Under the pieces are notes generated by a model that worked only from the letters and a program-made list of their open reading frames with translations, made no database searches and was not told the DNA's origin. Below, one piece after another: positions 1 through 5,280 of a stretch of DNA of 5,280 nucleotides. This stretch comes from an uncultured Thermoanaerobacterales bacterium (GTDB taxonomy: Bacteria > Bacillota > Clostridia > Christensenellales > UBA1242), in NCBI GenBank assembly GCA_949840475.1, contig CATKXA010000074.1, positions 1 to 5,280 on the forward strand, in the 5' to 3' direction. Numbering within the stretch: the first letter of the stretch is position 1; the number at the start of each line of letters is the position of its first letter. A program made the position numbers and the translations under genes.

Positions 1-159
1 GACAAAGATAGTTAATGAGAATAAGGGTGGTATTATTTGCATCCTCCTTTAAAGGGCGAATAATCGCACTCTAAGTGCAGAAACTACAAAAATTTCAGAC
101 AGGGCAATATGTAAATATAGCCCATGCTTGGATTTTTTTTGTTTCTTTCTTATAGCACA

Positions 160-339
160 ATTCTTCACCCTTTATATACAAGGCTAATTTTACATCTCTA
201 ACTTTGTTATTTAAAAAATTCCAAGACAGTCATTTACGCCAAGTAAACTCTTGCCTTGGAATTTTTTAATGCCTCGTTATAAATGCAAAATTAGCCTTGT
301 ACAAGGTTTAGTGCAGCGAAACGCATTCTTCGCCCTTTA
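160..339. repeat. Direct repeat pair flanking the nested hairpin
   Basis: ATTCTTCACCCTTTA at 160-174 recurs as ATTCTTCGCCCTTTA at 325-339, which is 14 of 15 identical and in the same orientation. The pair brackets the nested inverted repeat. The right copy also matches an inverted copy at 49-60. The repeats may be target duplication left by insertion of the hairpin element, or internal modules of a larger repeat. The asymmetric distance from each copy to the hairpin arms (2 nt on the left, 23 nt on the right) argues against a simple target-site duplication. Confidence 0.6.
177..301. repeat. Nested long inverted repeat (hairpin/cruciform)
   Basis: Two concentric perfect 15-bp arm pairs share nearly the same centre (about 239-240). 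The outer arms are 177-191 and 287-301 (TACAAGGCTAATTTT and its complement). The inner arms are 211-225 and 255-269 (TTAAAAAATTCCAAG and its complement). The stretches between the arms (192-210 and 270-286) and the loop (226-254) are mostly unpaired. Transcribed from either strand, this would fold into one long interrupted hairpin. It does not end in a U-tract outside the stem, so it is not a standard terminator. It is most like the core of a palindromic miniature element. Confidence 0.75.
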
Positions 340-342
340 ATA

Positions 343-382
343 AACGATAAAGTTATAAAACGATATAATGATAAAGTATAGA
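343..382. repeat. Degenerate 8-nt tandem repeats, left block
   Basis: Five consecutive 8-nt units can be read in phase from 343: AACGATAA, AGTTATAA, AACGATAT, AATGATAA, AGTATAGA. The consensus is close to AACGATAA. An 8-nt period is not codon-compatible, which argues against coding. A second block of the same repeat lies at 446-493, on the other side of the GC-rich double hairpin. Confidence 0.55.
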
Positions 383-395
383 ATACCCTTATTTA

Positions 396-430
396 AGCTC
401 CCAGTCGGGGGAGCTGTCGTCATGGACGAC
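396..430. repeat. GC-rich double hairpin, clostridial-type intergenic palindrome
   Basis: Two adjacent perfect stems are visible. AGCTCCC (396-402) pairs with GGGAGCT (409-415) around a 6-nt loop, and GTCGTC (416-421) pairs with GACGAC (425-430) around ATG. GACTGAGGGGG (428-438) is a near complement of the CTCCCAGTC start (398-406). The composition is far more GC-rich than its surroundings. From memory, the arrangement CTCAGTC, short hairpin, AGCTCCC, short hairpin is a widespread intergenic repeat in Clostridia genomes; this was not searched here. Its function is unknown. Confidence 0.65.
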
Positions 431-445
431 TGAGGGGGATAAGAT

Positions 446-493
446 AACGAGTAAGCGATAAAACGAGTAAACTATAAAATGAAAAGCGAGTGG
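446..493. repeat. Degenerate 8-nt tandem repeats, right block
   Basis: Six 8-nt units can be read in phase from 446: AACGAGTA, AGCGATAA, AACGAGTA, AACTATAA, AATGAAAA, GCGAGTGG. Units 1 and 3 are identical. The block shares its consensus and period with the left block at 343-382 and may extend weakly to about 500. Confidence 0.55.
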
Positions 494-656
494 ATAAAAA
501 CATTGAAATCCTCTTTATAGCCCAGCGGGCAACTTCATATCTTCATTTTTTCATGGCTTGCAGTCACGCCTCTTCATTTAGTTAATGAGGTAGGGTATTA
601 GTTTTAACAACATAAATAAATATTTAAGTAGGCACTTAATAAATAAAACACATAAT

Positions 657-686
657 AAAAAACACCCATATTGGGTGTTTTTTTTA
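657..686 (-). terminator. Rho-independent terminator of the surface-protein gene
   Basis: AACACCCA (661-668) pairs perfectly with TGGGTGTT (672-679) around a 3-nt loop. On the minus strand the stem is followed by a T-rich run (TTTTTTATTATG). It lies immediately downstream of the stop codon at 687-689 of the minus-strand gene. The plus-strand side also carries a long T-run (678-685), so it could act in both directions, but no plus-strand gene is visible upstream. Confidence 0.88.
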
Positions 687-3600
687 TTATACGAAGCCGT
701 CTTTGCCTGTAGCTTCAGTGCCTTTGTTTTTAGTTTCGCTTAGATTGTTTTTGCCAGTTATAGATTTTTTGTTTGGCAATTTTCTAATATAAATAGAAAC
801 TACTGCGAATACTAGTGCACCAACAAGCAAGATAGAAGAGAATACCAAGAAGAATGTTGCTAGAGTTAAATTGTCTGCATCTTCATTTACAGAAGAACCA
901 GTATTTAAATAGAAATCTTTAACTACAGAAGTTGTATCATTTGCACTGATATTATCTCTAATTTCGTTATAAGCTTCTTGGTTATCAAGCTTTTTAACGT
1001 TGATTTCGCTAATAAGTGCTGTGCCTGCAAGTTTGTTGTTTTCTGAACCAAGCTCATAAGATATCTTTAAACCATTGATACTTGAAGAACCAGTTCTAAC
1101 CAAAGCAGTGAACTTTTTGTAGCCATTAGACTCAGTTAAGTCGCCGTAGTTGCCGTGCTCAGTATTGATGTTATCAAAAGTTACTGAAATTTTGTCCATG
1201 TAGATTTTTAGACCACTGCCAGCTTTGATGCCGTCAGTCTTAACATACACTGAAATCTCATAGTAAGAAGATGAAGATAGGGTAATAGTAGTGTTAGGAT
1301 TGACGATAGTGTTGAAGCTTTCCTTATTATAAATAAGCATAGCTGTGTCTGTTTTAGAAAGTGGATTTTTGATGAATGCAGAGTCTAAAACATAGTTTAA
1401 AGTAGAGTCTAGAGTGACTGATGCATTTGTATCTACAATGCCTAGTTCGCCTTGGATAATTGGATTAGATTCGCTTTCACTTTCTCTTAGTGAGTGAGAT
1501 AGAGATTTATAGTAATCCTTATCTTCTACTTTATTTGATGAGTACATTAGAGTTGGATTTGAATCAAAATCAACGAATTTAACGTTCTTTTCATTTCTAA
1601 CAGATAATGAATTGTATTCATCAAGTAGCTCAGCATATTGGTCATTAACTGTTATTTTTTCGTCGTCTACAGTCTTATCTTCAAACTTAGTGTAACCAAT
1701 GTTTTGGAAGAAGATTGTACCATTTGCATCTTTAACACCAATTTCTAATTTGCAAGTTCTAGATGATGAACCAGTTTTAACAAATATTGTATATTTTTGC
1801 CAAGTACCGTTTTTACTATTGTTTGTTAAATCTTGTTCAAACTCAGCAATAGTGCCGTCTGAGTAAATAAGTCTTACAGACATTGTACCCTTAAAGTTTG
1901 CAAGTTCGCTTGAAGCGTTAGCAAATGCTGAGAAAGTAAGCTTGTAAACAGAGTTTGAAGTTAGTGAAAAGTCTGCAGATTTGTAGCCAAAGGTATGTTT
2001 TTTATCGGCGTTTGTTTGGTCTGTTGGAGCATACATTGCTAAAATATTTGTACGAGGTAGGGCAATGCCGTTTTCGTCAACATTAATAGGGTTTGCTGCG
2101 TTACCAAGCTTCAATTTAAGCTCTTCATTATAGAAAGTATCTGAAGTAGAAACAACACCTGAAACTACGTCTTTGCTATTGCCGTCTAGTTCGGTAAAGT
2201 TCGCAGGAACGTATGGAGGAACATTATCTTCTGGCTTGATGCTCTCTGTTTTGATAAAGTTGAAGAAACCGTTAGTAATATTTCCAGACATAATTGAAGA
2301 GCTAGGAGATAGGTCAAACTTTTTAGCAGAAGCTGTGTTTGAATATGTTCCACTTGTGATGCTTTCTAGACGCATATTGTCAAAGTAGATTGTGCTTTCT
2401 GCGTCAGCAAGTAATGCAACTTGCAAAGTAGTATCATAGTAGCAGTTACCTTGGATATAGAAAGAAATCTCAGTCCAGTTGTTTGTGATATCTGATGAAG
2501 TTGAATGAGCTGTTATAGTTTGGCTCTTAACTTGCAATGCACCTTCGCTATCACTTGCTCCTGTTAGAATGCTAGAAAGTAATTTTACTGTTACACTGTC
2601 TTTATCAGTTTTGCCTTTAACAAAGATTGATAATCTGTAATAGCCAAATTGCTTAATAGTAATAGGAGTAGTGACAAGACCTAGAGAATATTTTTCGCTT
2701 GTGTTTTCAAGCTTTAATACGTGATTGTTTTTGTTGAAAGTATTTACAGGAACTTCAACGTCTTCTTCGCCTTCAGTTTCGCTAGGCTGAGAAACCTTAA
2801 ATTCGTCGCCCTCAAGAACGATAGAAGAAGTCAGTTTATTGTAAGCTCTAGCTAAGTTATCTAGCTCTTTTTGGCTCAATTTTTCTGTGCCATCTTCAAA
2901 ATACTTTTGAATATAATATTGGAAAGATTGGTCAGCAAGTACTTTGTCGTAGCCTGGTTGACCATATTTATTGTCATAAATATCTAGTGGGGAAGTTTCA
3001 AAGTTGCCATTTGTTGTGTCTATGTTAAAGTTGTATCTCATTGATTCAGTTTGAATGTTGTCTACAAATTTAACATCTTCTTCGCCGATTTGCTTATTAT
3101 TAAAGTCTGTTTGAGAGATTGCTTTAACGCACAAGTTATCTAGATAAATTGCGCCTGTTGTAGTAGATTCTTTTGTTGCACTAGAAGTATCTTCAATCAA
3201 GCCTTCGCTGTTACCATAATGGAAGCTTAAATTTACGCTTGTTGAAGAGTCACTTGCAGACTCTATAAATAAGTAATATTGTTTCCATTCGCCGTTTGTA
3301 TTAATATTCTTGATTTGAGCCTCAAAGTTTTTGCCACTAACAACCAAGCTTGCAGAGGCGTTCTTGCTAGTCCAAATCCAAGCAGTAACGACATAGAAAC
3401 TGTTTGATTTAAGTGATAATGAAGTGTTTGTTTTATAGCTATAAGTTACATTAACATCTTCAGTTACTGCAATTTTTTGTTTATATTTTTTTGTGGTTTC
3501 ATCAAAGACGAATAGGTCAGTGTTGCCGTTATTAGTGTCAAACAACTTATCTTGACCATTTTCGTCTTGAACAAATTTATAAGTGCCGTCTTCATTTTTT

Positions 3601-4037
3601 TCGTAAACTTGTTTGCCATTTTCATCTACTTTGTTGACAGTAGTAATAATTGGAGCTTCGTTAGCTCTGATAGTCATGGCATAGTTATCAATTTTACTGT
3701 CAGAAGAACCACCCTCTGGAATAGTGGTTGGTTTGCCGTCGTATTTAGTAGATGGTTTTAATTCGTCAGCAATATCAAGCTTAGTCAAATCTTGGTTGAC
3801 AGAAGAGCCGTCGAATTTATCTCTAATATTTTCAATAGCGTTAGAAGTATATTGCCTAGACCAGCCAGAGTTTGCTGTGAACTCATAAGGAGTGACAAAG
3901 TCTGTTGGTTTATACTCTGCAAAAGAGAAATCTTTTACATTTGCCACAATAGCAGACGCTAGAGAAAAGTTAGACACTACTAGCATAGCAAGGCAAAGAA
4001 TAAAACTACATAAAATGTTTTTAAATTTGTTTTTCAT
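687..4037 (-). CDS. Large secreted, membrane-anchored surface protein with four beta-rich modules; function unknown
   Basis: This encodes 1116 residues from the ATG at 4037. The N-terminus is a clear signal peptide: basic start, hydrophobic core about 8-21, and ASA cleavage site near residue 29. Residues about 1059-1084 form one membrane helix followed by RKLPNKK and a polar tail of about 30 residues, so the body should be extracellular. There is no LPXTG motif and no lipobox. Four divergent modules of about 100 residues (about 208-308, 459-560, 690-786, 917-1017) share a pattern: small-polar/aromatic start, Y.hS.hhhK strand, a W or K..F/Y strand, then an (A/T)hh.(D/Q/E)NhxhK-like end. NG.F-type segments precede modules 2 and 3, as in CBM4/9 or galactose-binding jelly rolls. 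VKFVD occurs before both module 2 and module 4. A DENG/DG-rich stretch lies at about 137-172. An adhesin or glycan-binding role is inferred; no catalytic motif was seen. The gene is monocistronic by its own terminator. Confidence 0.85.
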   Translation of the reverse strand: MKNKFKNILCSFILCLAMLVVSNFSLASAIVANVKDFSFAEYKPTDFVTPYEFTANSGWSRQYTSNAIENIRDKFDGSSVNQDLTKLDIADELKPSTKYDGKPTTIPEGGSSDSKIDNYAMTIRANEAPIITTVNKVDENGKQVYEKNEDGTYKFVQDENGQDKLFDTNNGNTDLFVFDETTKKYKQKIAVTEDVNVTYSYKTNTSLSLKSNSFYVVTAWIWTSKNASASLVVSGKNFEAQIKNINTNGEWKQYYLFIESASDSSTSVNLSFHYGNSEGLIEDTSSATKESTTTGAIYLDNLCVKAISQTDFNNKQIGEEDVKFVDNIQTESMRYNFNIDTTNGNFETSPLDIYDNKYGQPGYDKVLADQSFQYYIQKYFEDGTEKLSQKELDNLARAYNKLTSSIVLEGDEFKVSQPSETEGEEDVEVPVNTFNKNNHVLKLENTSEKYSLGLVTTPITIKQFGYYRLSIFVKGKTDKDSVTVKLLSSILTGASDSEGALQVKSQTITAHSTSSDITNNWTEISFYIQGNCYYDTTLQVALLADAESTIYFDNMRLESITSGTYSNTASAKKFDLSPSSSIMSGNITNGFFNFIKTESIKPEDNVPPYVPANFTELDGNSKDVVSGVVSTSDTFYNEELKLKLGNAANPINVDENGIALPRTNILAMYAPTDQTNADKKHTFGYKSADFSLTSNSVYKLTFSAFANASSELANFKGTMSVRLIYSDGTIAEFEQDLTNNSKNGTWQKYTIFVKTGSSSRTCKLEIGVKDANGTIFFQNIGYTKFEDKTVDDEKITVNDQYAELLDEYNSLSVRNEKNVKFVDFDSNPTLMYSSNKVEDKDYYKSLSHSLRESESESNPIIQGELGIVDTNASVTLDSTLNYVLDSAFIKNPLSKTDTAMLIYNKESFNTIVNPNTTITLSSSSYYEISVYVKTDGIKAGSGLKIYMDKISVTFDNINTEHGNYGDLTESNGYKKFTALVRTGSSSINGLKISYELGSENNKLAGTALISEINVKKLDNQEAYNEIRDNISANDTTSVVKDFYLNTGSSVNEDADNLTLATFFLVFSSILLVGALVFAVVSIYIRKLPNKKSITGKNNLSETKNKGTEATGKDGFV

Positions 4038-4042
4038 GAAAG

Positions 4043-4050
4043 CCACCTTT
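4043..4050 (-). promoter_or_regulatory. Ribosome binding site that decides the start
   Basis: On the minus strand AAAGGTGG is followed by 5 nt (CTTTC) and the ATG at 4037. The in-frame GTG at 4046, which would add three residues (M-A-F), lies inside this Shine-Dalgarno sequence. It therefore cannot be the start served by it, so the ATG is preferred. Confidence 0.8.
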
Positions 4051-4061
4051 TATATATATTT

Positions 4062-4090
4062 AATTTAACTTTTATAGTTTAATATAACAA
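4062..4090 (-). promoter_or_regulatory. Candidate promoter of the surface-protein gene
   Basis: Read on the minus strand, TTGTTA (4085-4090) is followed after 17 nt by TAAATT (4062-4067). Each box matches 4 of 6 sigma-A consensus bases, and the leader would be short, about 20 nt. The AT-rich context makes chance matches likely. Confidence 0.3.
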
Positions 4091-4097
4091 AGTTAAA
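4064..4097. repeat. 9-bp inverted repeat over the candidate promoter
   Basis: TTTAACTTT (4064-4072) and AAAGTTAAA (4089-4097) are perfect complements separated by 16 nt. The arms overlap the candidate -10 and -35 boxes of the minus-strand gene and lie in the divergent intergenic region, as an operator would. The low sequence complexity means it could be chance. Confidence 0.35.
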
Positions 4098-4159
4098 AAA
4101 TCAATTATTTTTATTTACTATTTTACATTATTTTGACAAAACAGAGCCAAAATAAACGT

Positions 4160-4534
4160 ATGAAAAGATGGGTACAGGTAATTTTATTGCTCATTTTGGG
4201 AGCATTTGTTGGATTTGTCAATGGTTTTTTAGGGGCTGGGGGCGGAATGCTTTTGGTGCCATTAATTATATTGATATTAAAAATGCCAACAAAAGTGGCA
4301 CACTCAACAGCTATACTAATAATTCTGCCTATTTGCATTGTTAGCGGAATAGTGTATGCAGTTAAGGGTGGGTTTGATTTTGCCATATTTTTGCCATGTT
4401 TGATAGGAACAATTATTGGCGGTGTAGTTGGAACCTTTTTGCTAAAAAAACTAAGAAGCGATATTATCACTGTAATATTTAGCTTATCTATGATTGTGGC
4501 TGGGGTTATGATGATAGTAAGGGCGGTGATGTAA
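4160..4534 (+). CDS. TauE/SafE-family permease, N-terminal half
   Basis: This encodes 124 residues, about half the usual 250 or so of the TauE/SafE (former DUF81) anion-permease family. Members of that family are linked to export or uptake of sulfite, sulfoacetate and other organosulfur or small organic anions; the substrate here cannot be told. The product is almost wholly hydrophobic, with segments at about 5-40 (containing the family-typical glycine cluster GAGGG at 25-29 followed by a VPL turn), 47-68, 73-96 and 101-121. The stop overlaps the next start by one base, and the neighbour is the matching second half. The ATG at 4160 opens directly on MKRW and a membrane segment. An in-frame TTG at 4133 would add nine polar or basic residues. 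Neither start has a good Shine-Dalgarno sequence, so the start is uncertain. Both halves look intact rather than decayed. Confidence 0.85.
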   Translation: MKRWVQVILLLILGAFVGFVNGFLGAGGGMLLVPLIILILKMPTKVAHSTAILIILPICIVSGIVYAVKGGFDFAIFLPCLIGTIIGGVVGTFLLKKLRSDIITVIFSLSMIVAGVMMIVRAVM

Positions 4535-4941
4535 TGAGCTTTTTGTGGAATTTATTGATTGCTGTGCTGTCTGGTGTTTTTGCTGGAATGGGTATGGGTG
4601 GCGGAACATTTTTGATACCACTTTTAACATTGCTTATGAATGTGCCACAAAATGTAGCACAGTGTATTAACCTTTTGGTTTTTGTACCCATGGCGGTAAT
4701 AACTATCATTATTTACGCTAAGCAAAAACTTATAGATTTTAAGAATTGGTGGATAATTTCTATTCCAGCTTGCGGGGTTTCTACGCTTGGGGTGTTGCTT
4801 GCAATACAGCTTCCAAGCAATGTATTAAAAATAATATTTGGAACATTTATTGCTCTTATTGGAATTGCACAAATAATTTCTTTAATTGTAAATTATGTTA
4901 AAAATAAAAACAAAACTAAGCAAAATAAAAATAAAAACTAA
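4534..4941 (+). CDS. TauE/SafE-family permease, C-terminal half
   Basis: This encodes 135 residues and is the partner of the preceding gene. It starts in a TAATG overlap, so translation is probably coupled; a weak GGCGG-type purine stretch lies just upstream. It has the same architecture as its partner: a glycine motif GMGMGGG at residues 18-24 followed by an IPL turn, then NVPQNVAQ, which lines up with KMPTKVAH of the partner. Hydrophobic segments lie at about 3-35, 42-61, 72-92 and 97-121. This mirrors the internal duplication of full-length TauE proteins, so the two products presumably assemble as a heterodimer in the cytoplasmic membrane. The last 15 or so residues are a Lys/Asn-rich cytoplasmic tail. 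No terminator hairpin follows the stop. Confidence 0.85.
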   Translation: MSFLWNLLIAVLSGVFAGMGMGGGTFLIPLLTLLMNVPQNVAQCINLLVFVPMAVITIIIYAKQKLIDFKNWWIISIPACGVSTLGVLLAIQLPSNVLKIIFGTFIALIGIAQIISLIVNYVKNKNKTKQNKNKN

Positions 4942-4959
4942 TATAGGTGTTTTATTTAG

Positions 4960-4988
4960 TTTACATTGCTTTCGTATTTTGTTAAAAT
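4960..4988 (+). promoter_or_regulatory. Sigma-A-like promoter of the rnfC-like gene
   Basis: TTTACA (4960-4965) and TAAAAT (4983-4988) are separated by exactly 17 nt, and each matches 5 of 6 consensus bases. The predicted transcript start is near 4995, giving a leader of about 25 nt before the ATG at 5019. It lies 18 bases after the permease stop codon. Confidence 0.65.
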
Positions 4989-5018
4989 ATAAAAAATAAC
5001 AAAATATGAGGCCGTCAC

Positions 5019-5280
5019 ATGGAAATACGTGGTGTGAGATTTATTAAAAAAGCTTTTGTCCTTAAAGACAAAGGCCTTTTTGTGCTTAGGCCGCCAGAGA
5101 ACCTTGTAGTGCCACTTATTTCTGGTCAAACTACCAACTCTACTAGAGTTATAAGTGTTGGCGATGACGTAAAAGAGGGCACTCTGCTTGCAACGCCTAA
5201 TGGAAGGTATGGAAGCTATGTTTATAGCCCTTGCTCTGGCAAAGTCGCTGGTATTGTTAAAAAACTAAACGCAATGGGTA
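5019..5280 (+). CDS. rnfC: RnfC-like electron transport complex subunit, N-terminal part (runs off window)
   Basis: The first 87 codons are visible and the reading frame stays open to the window edge. The ATG is preceded by GAGG (5008-5011) at 7 nt spacing. Residues about 25-80 match the N-terminal barrel-sandwich region of RnfC: PPENLVVPL, then VISVGDDVKEGTLLA, then YVYSPCSGKVAGIV, corresponding to the family's VVKVGDxVKxGQ and APVHASVSGxV blocks. RnfC is the peripheral Fe-S/flavin subunit that takes electrons from NADH in the Rnf ferredoxin:NAD oxidoreductase, which pumps Na+ or H+. The usual early GG.HPPE/EGK motif is not recognisable; the corresponding stretch reads RGVRFIKKAF. The SQHIGAP-like block reads SGQTTNST. 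This makes it a divergent member. The Fe-S CxxCxxC motifs would lie beyond the window. A related barrel-sandwich protein (NqrA- or PduS-like) is the main alternative. Confidence 0.65.
   Translation, partial: MEIRGVRFIKKAFVLKDKGLFVLRPPENLVVPLISGQTTNSTRVISVGDDVKEGTLLATPNGRYGSYVYSPCSGKVAGIVKKLNAMG

Larger units (their letters stand above)
9..600. repeat. Composite intergenic repeat cluster, no gene
   Basis: This gene-free stretch has stop codons in all frames and no convincing start with a ribosome site, but it is dense in repeat structure. An 11-nt direct repeat (TAGTTAATGAG) begins at 9 and again at 579. Each copy is followed by a related AGGG..TATTA tail ending at 35 and 600. The AATACCCTTATT motif at 382-393 is inverted relative to the tails at 21-34 and 593-599, so 21-393 and 382-600 each look like a small element with short terminal inverted repeats. 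Small hairpins lie at 66-78 (GCACT/AGTGC), 102-123 (GGGC/GCCC with an ATAT inner stem) and 520-530 (GCCC/GGGC). TTAAAGGGCGAA at 49-60 is a perfect 12-nt inverted match to 329-340. The inference is two or more abutting non-autonomous MITE-like elements; the exact borders are uncertain. Confidence 0.55.

Noticed and set aside
1..42. Minus-strand open frame beginning with ATG at 42 just after a perfect AAAGGAGG
   Set aside because: The ATG directly abuts the GGAGG with no spacing, only 14 codons are visible, and the sequence lies in the repeat cluster.
102..140. GGGC/GCCC hairpin followed by a T-run as a plus-strand terminator
   Set aside because: The stem is short and interrupted by a mismatch, and the T-run starts about 10 nt after the stem.
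1..656. tRNA, rRNA, riboswitch or CRISPR array in the gene-free region
   Set aside because: There is no cloverleaf, no regularly spaced long identical repeats with unique spacers, and no recognised aptamer core.
771..790. RKLPNKK near the C-terminus as a sortase (LPXTG-like) signal
   Set aside because: It follows the membrane helix instead of preceding it and lacks the TG, so it is the positive stop-transfer segment.
2173..2388. Plus-strand open frame of about 71 codons inside the surface-protein gene
   Set aside because: It is antisense to a well-supported long gene with a signal peptide and anchor, and has no recognisable product.
3552..3761. Plus-strand open frame of about 69 codons inside the surface-protein gene
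   Set aside because: Its hydrophobic look is the antisense of the polar, Asp/Asn/Lys-rich stretch of the real protein.
3985..4012. Cysteines at residues 10 and 15 as a lipoprotein site
   Set aside because: They sit within the hydrophobic core without a lipobox. ASA near residue 29 fits signal peptidase I better.
4133..4162. TTGACA at 4133-4138 as the -35 box of a permease promoter
   Set aside because: No acceptable -10 box lies 16-18 nt downstream, and such a promoter would start transcription inside the gene.
4123..4709. Two minus-strand open frames opposite the permease genes
   Set aside because: The plus strand shows two matching TauE/SafE halves with glycine motifs. The antisense frames are Pro/Ile/Thr-rich artefacts of that sequence.

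Overview
The window looks like chromosomal DNA from a low-GC Gram-positive bacterium, most likely an uncultured gut-type member of the Clostridia. This is inferred from four things: AT-rich coding sequence, a clostridial-style intergenic palindrome around 396-438, an Rnf-type gene at the right edge, and a single-membrane surface protein with a signal peptide and a C-terminal anchor. No species is claimed.

Layout. Positions 1-656 hold no credible gene. They form a patchwork of small palindromic and tandem repeats: hairpins at 66-78 and 102-123, a long nested inverted repeat at 177-301 flanked by a direct repeat, two blocks of degenerate 8-nt tandem repeats (343-382 and 446-493) on either side of a GC-rich double hairpin (396-430), and copies of an AATACCCT-type motif at likely element borders. 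A rho-independent terminator (657-686) ends the large minus-strand gene at 687-4037. That gene encodes a 1116-residue secreted protein with a signal peptide, about four divergent beta-rich modules resembling carbohydrate-binding jelly rolls, one C-terminal membrane helix and a short cytoplasmic tail. Its function is unknown; a surface, adhesin or glycan-binding role is inferred.

A roughly 120-bp AT-rich divergent intergenic region separates it from two plus-strand genes (4160-4534 and 4534-4941) that overlap by one base. Each encodes half of a TauE/SafE-family permease, and together they equal one normal full-length transporter. A strong sigma-A-like promoter (4960-4988) then drives a gene starting at 5019 and cut by the window edge. 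Its N-terminus looks like RnfC, the membrane-associated NADH-side subunit of the Rnf ion-pumping electron-transport complex, in a divergent form.

The three units do not form an obvious single pathway. The permease pair and the rnfC-like gene point the same way with no visible terminator between them, so some read-through is possible. The surface protein is transcribed away from both. The strongest candidates for something undescribed are the multi-domain surface protein and the composite repeat cluster at 1-600. No complete novel system can be demonstrated from this window alone.
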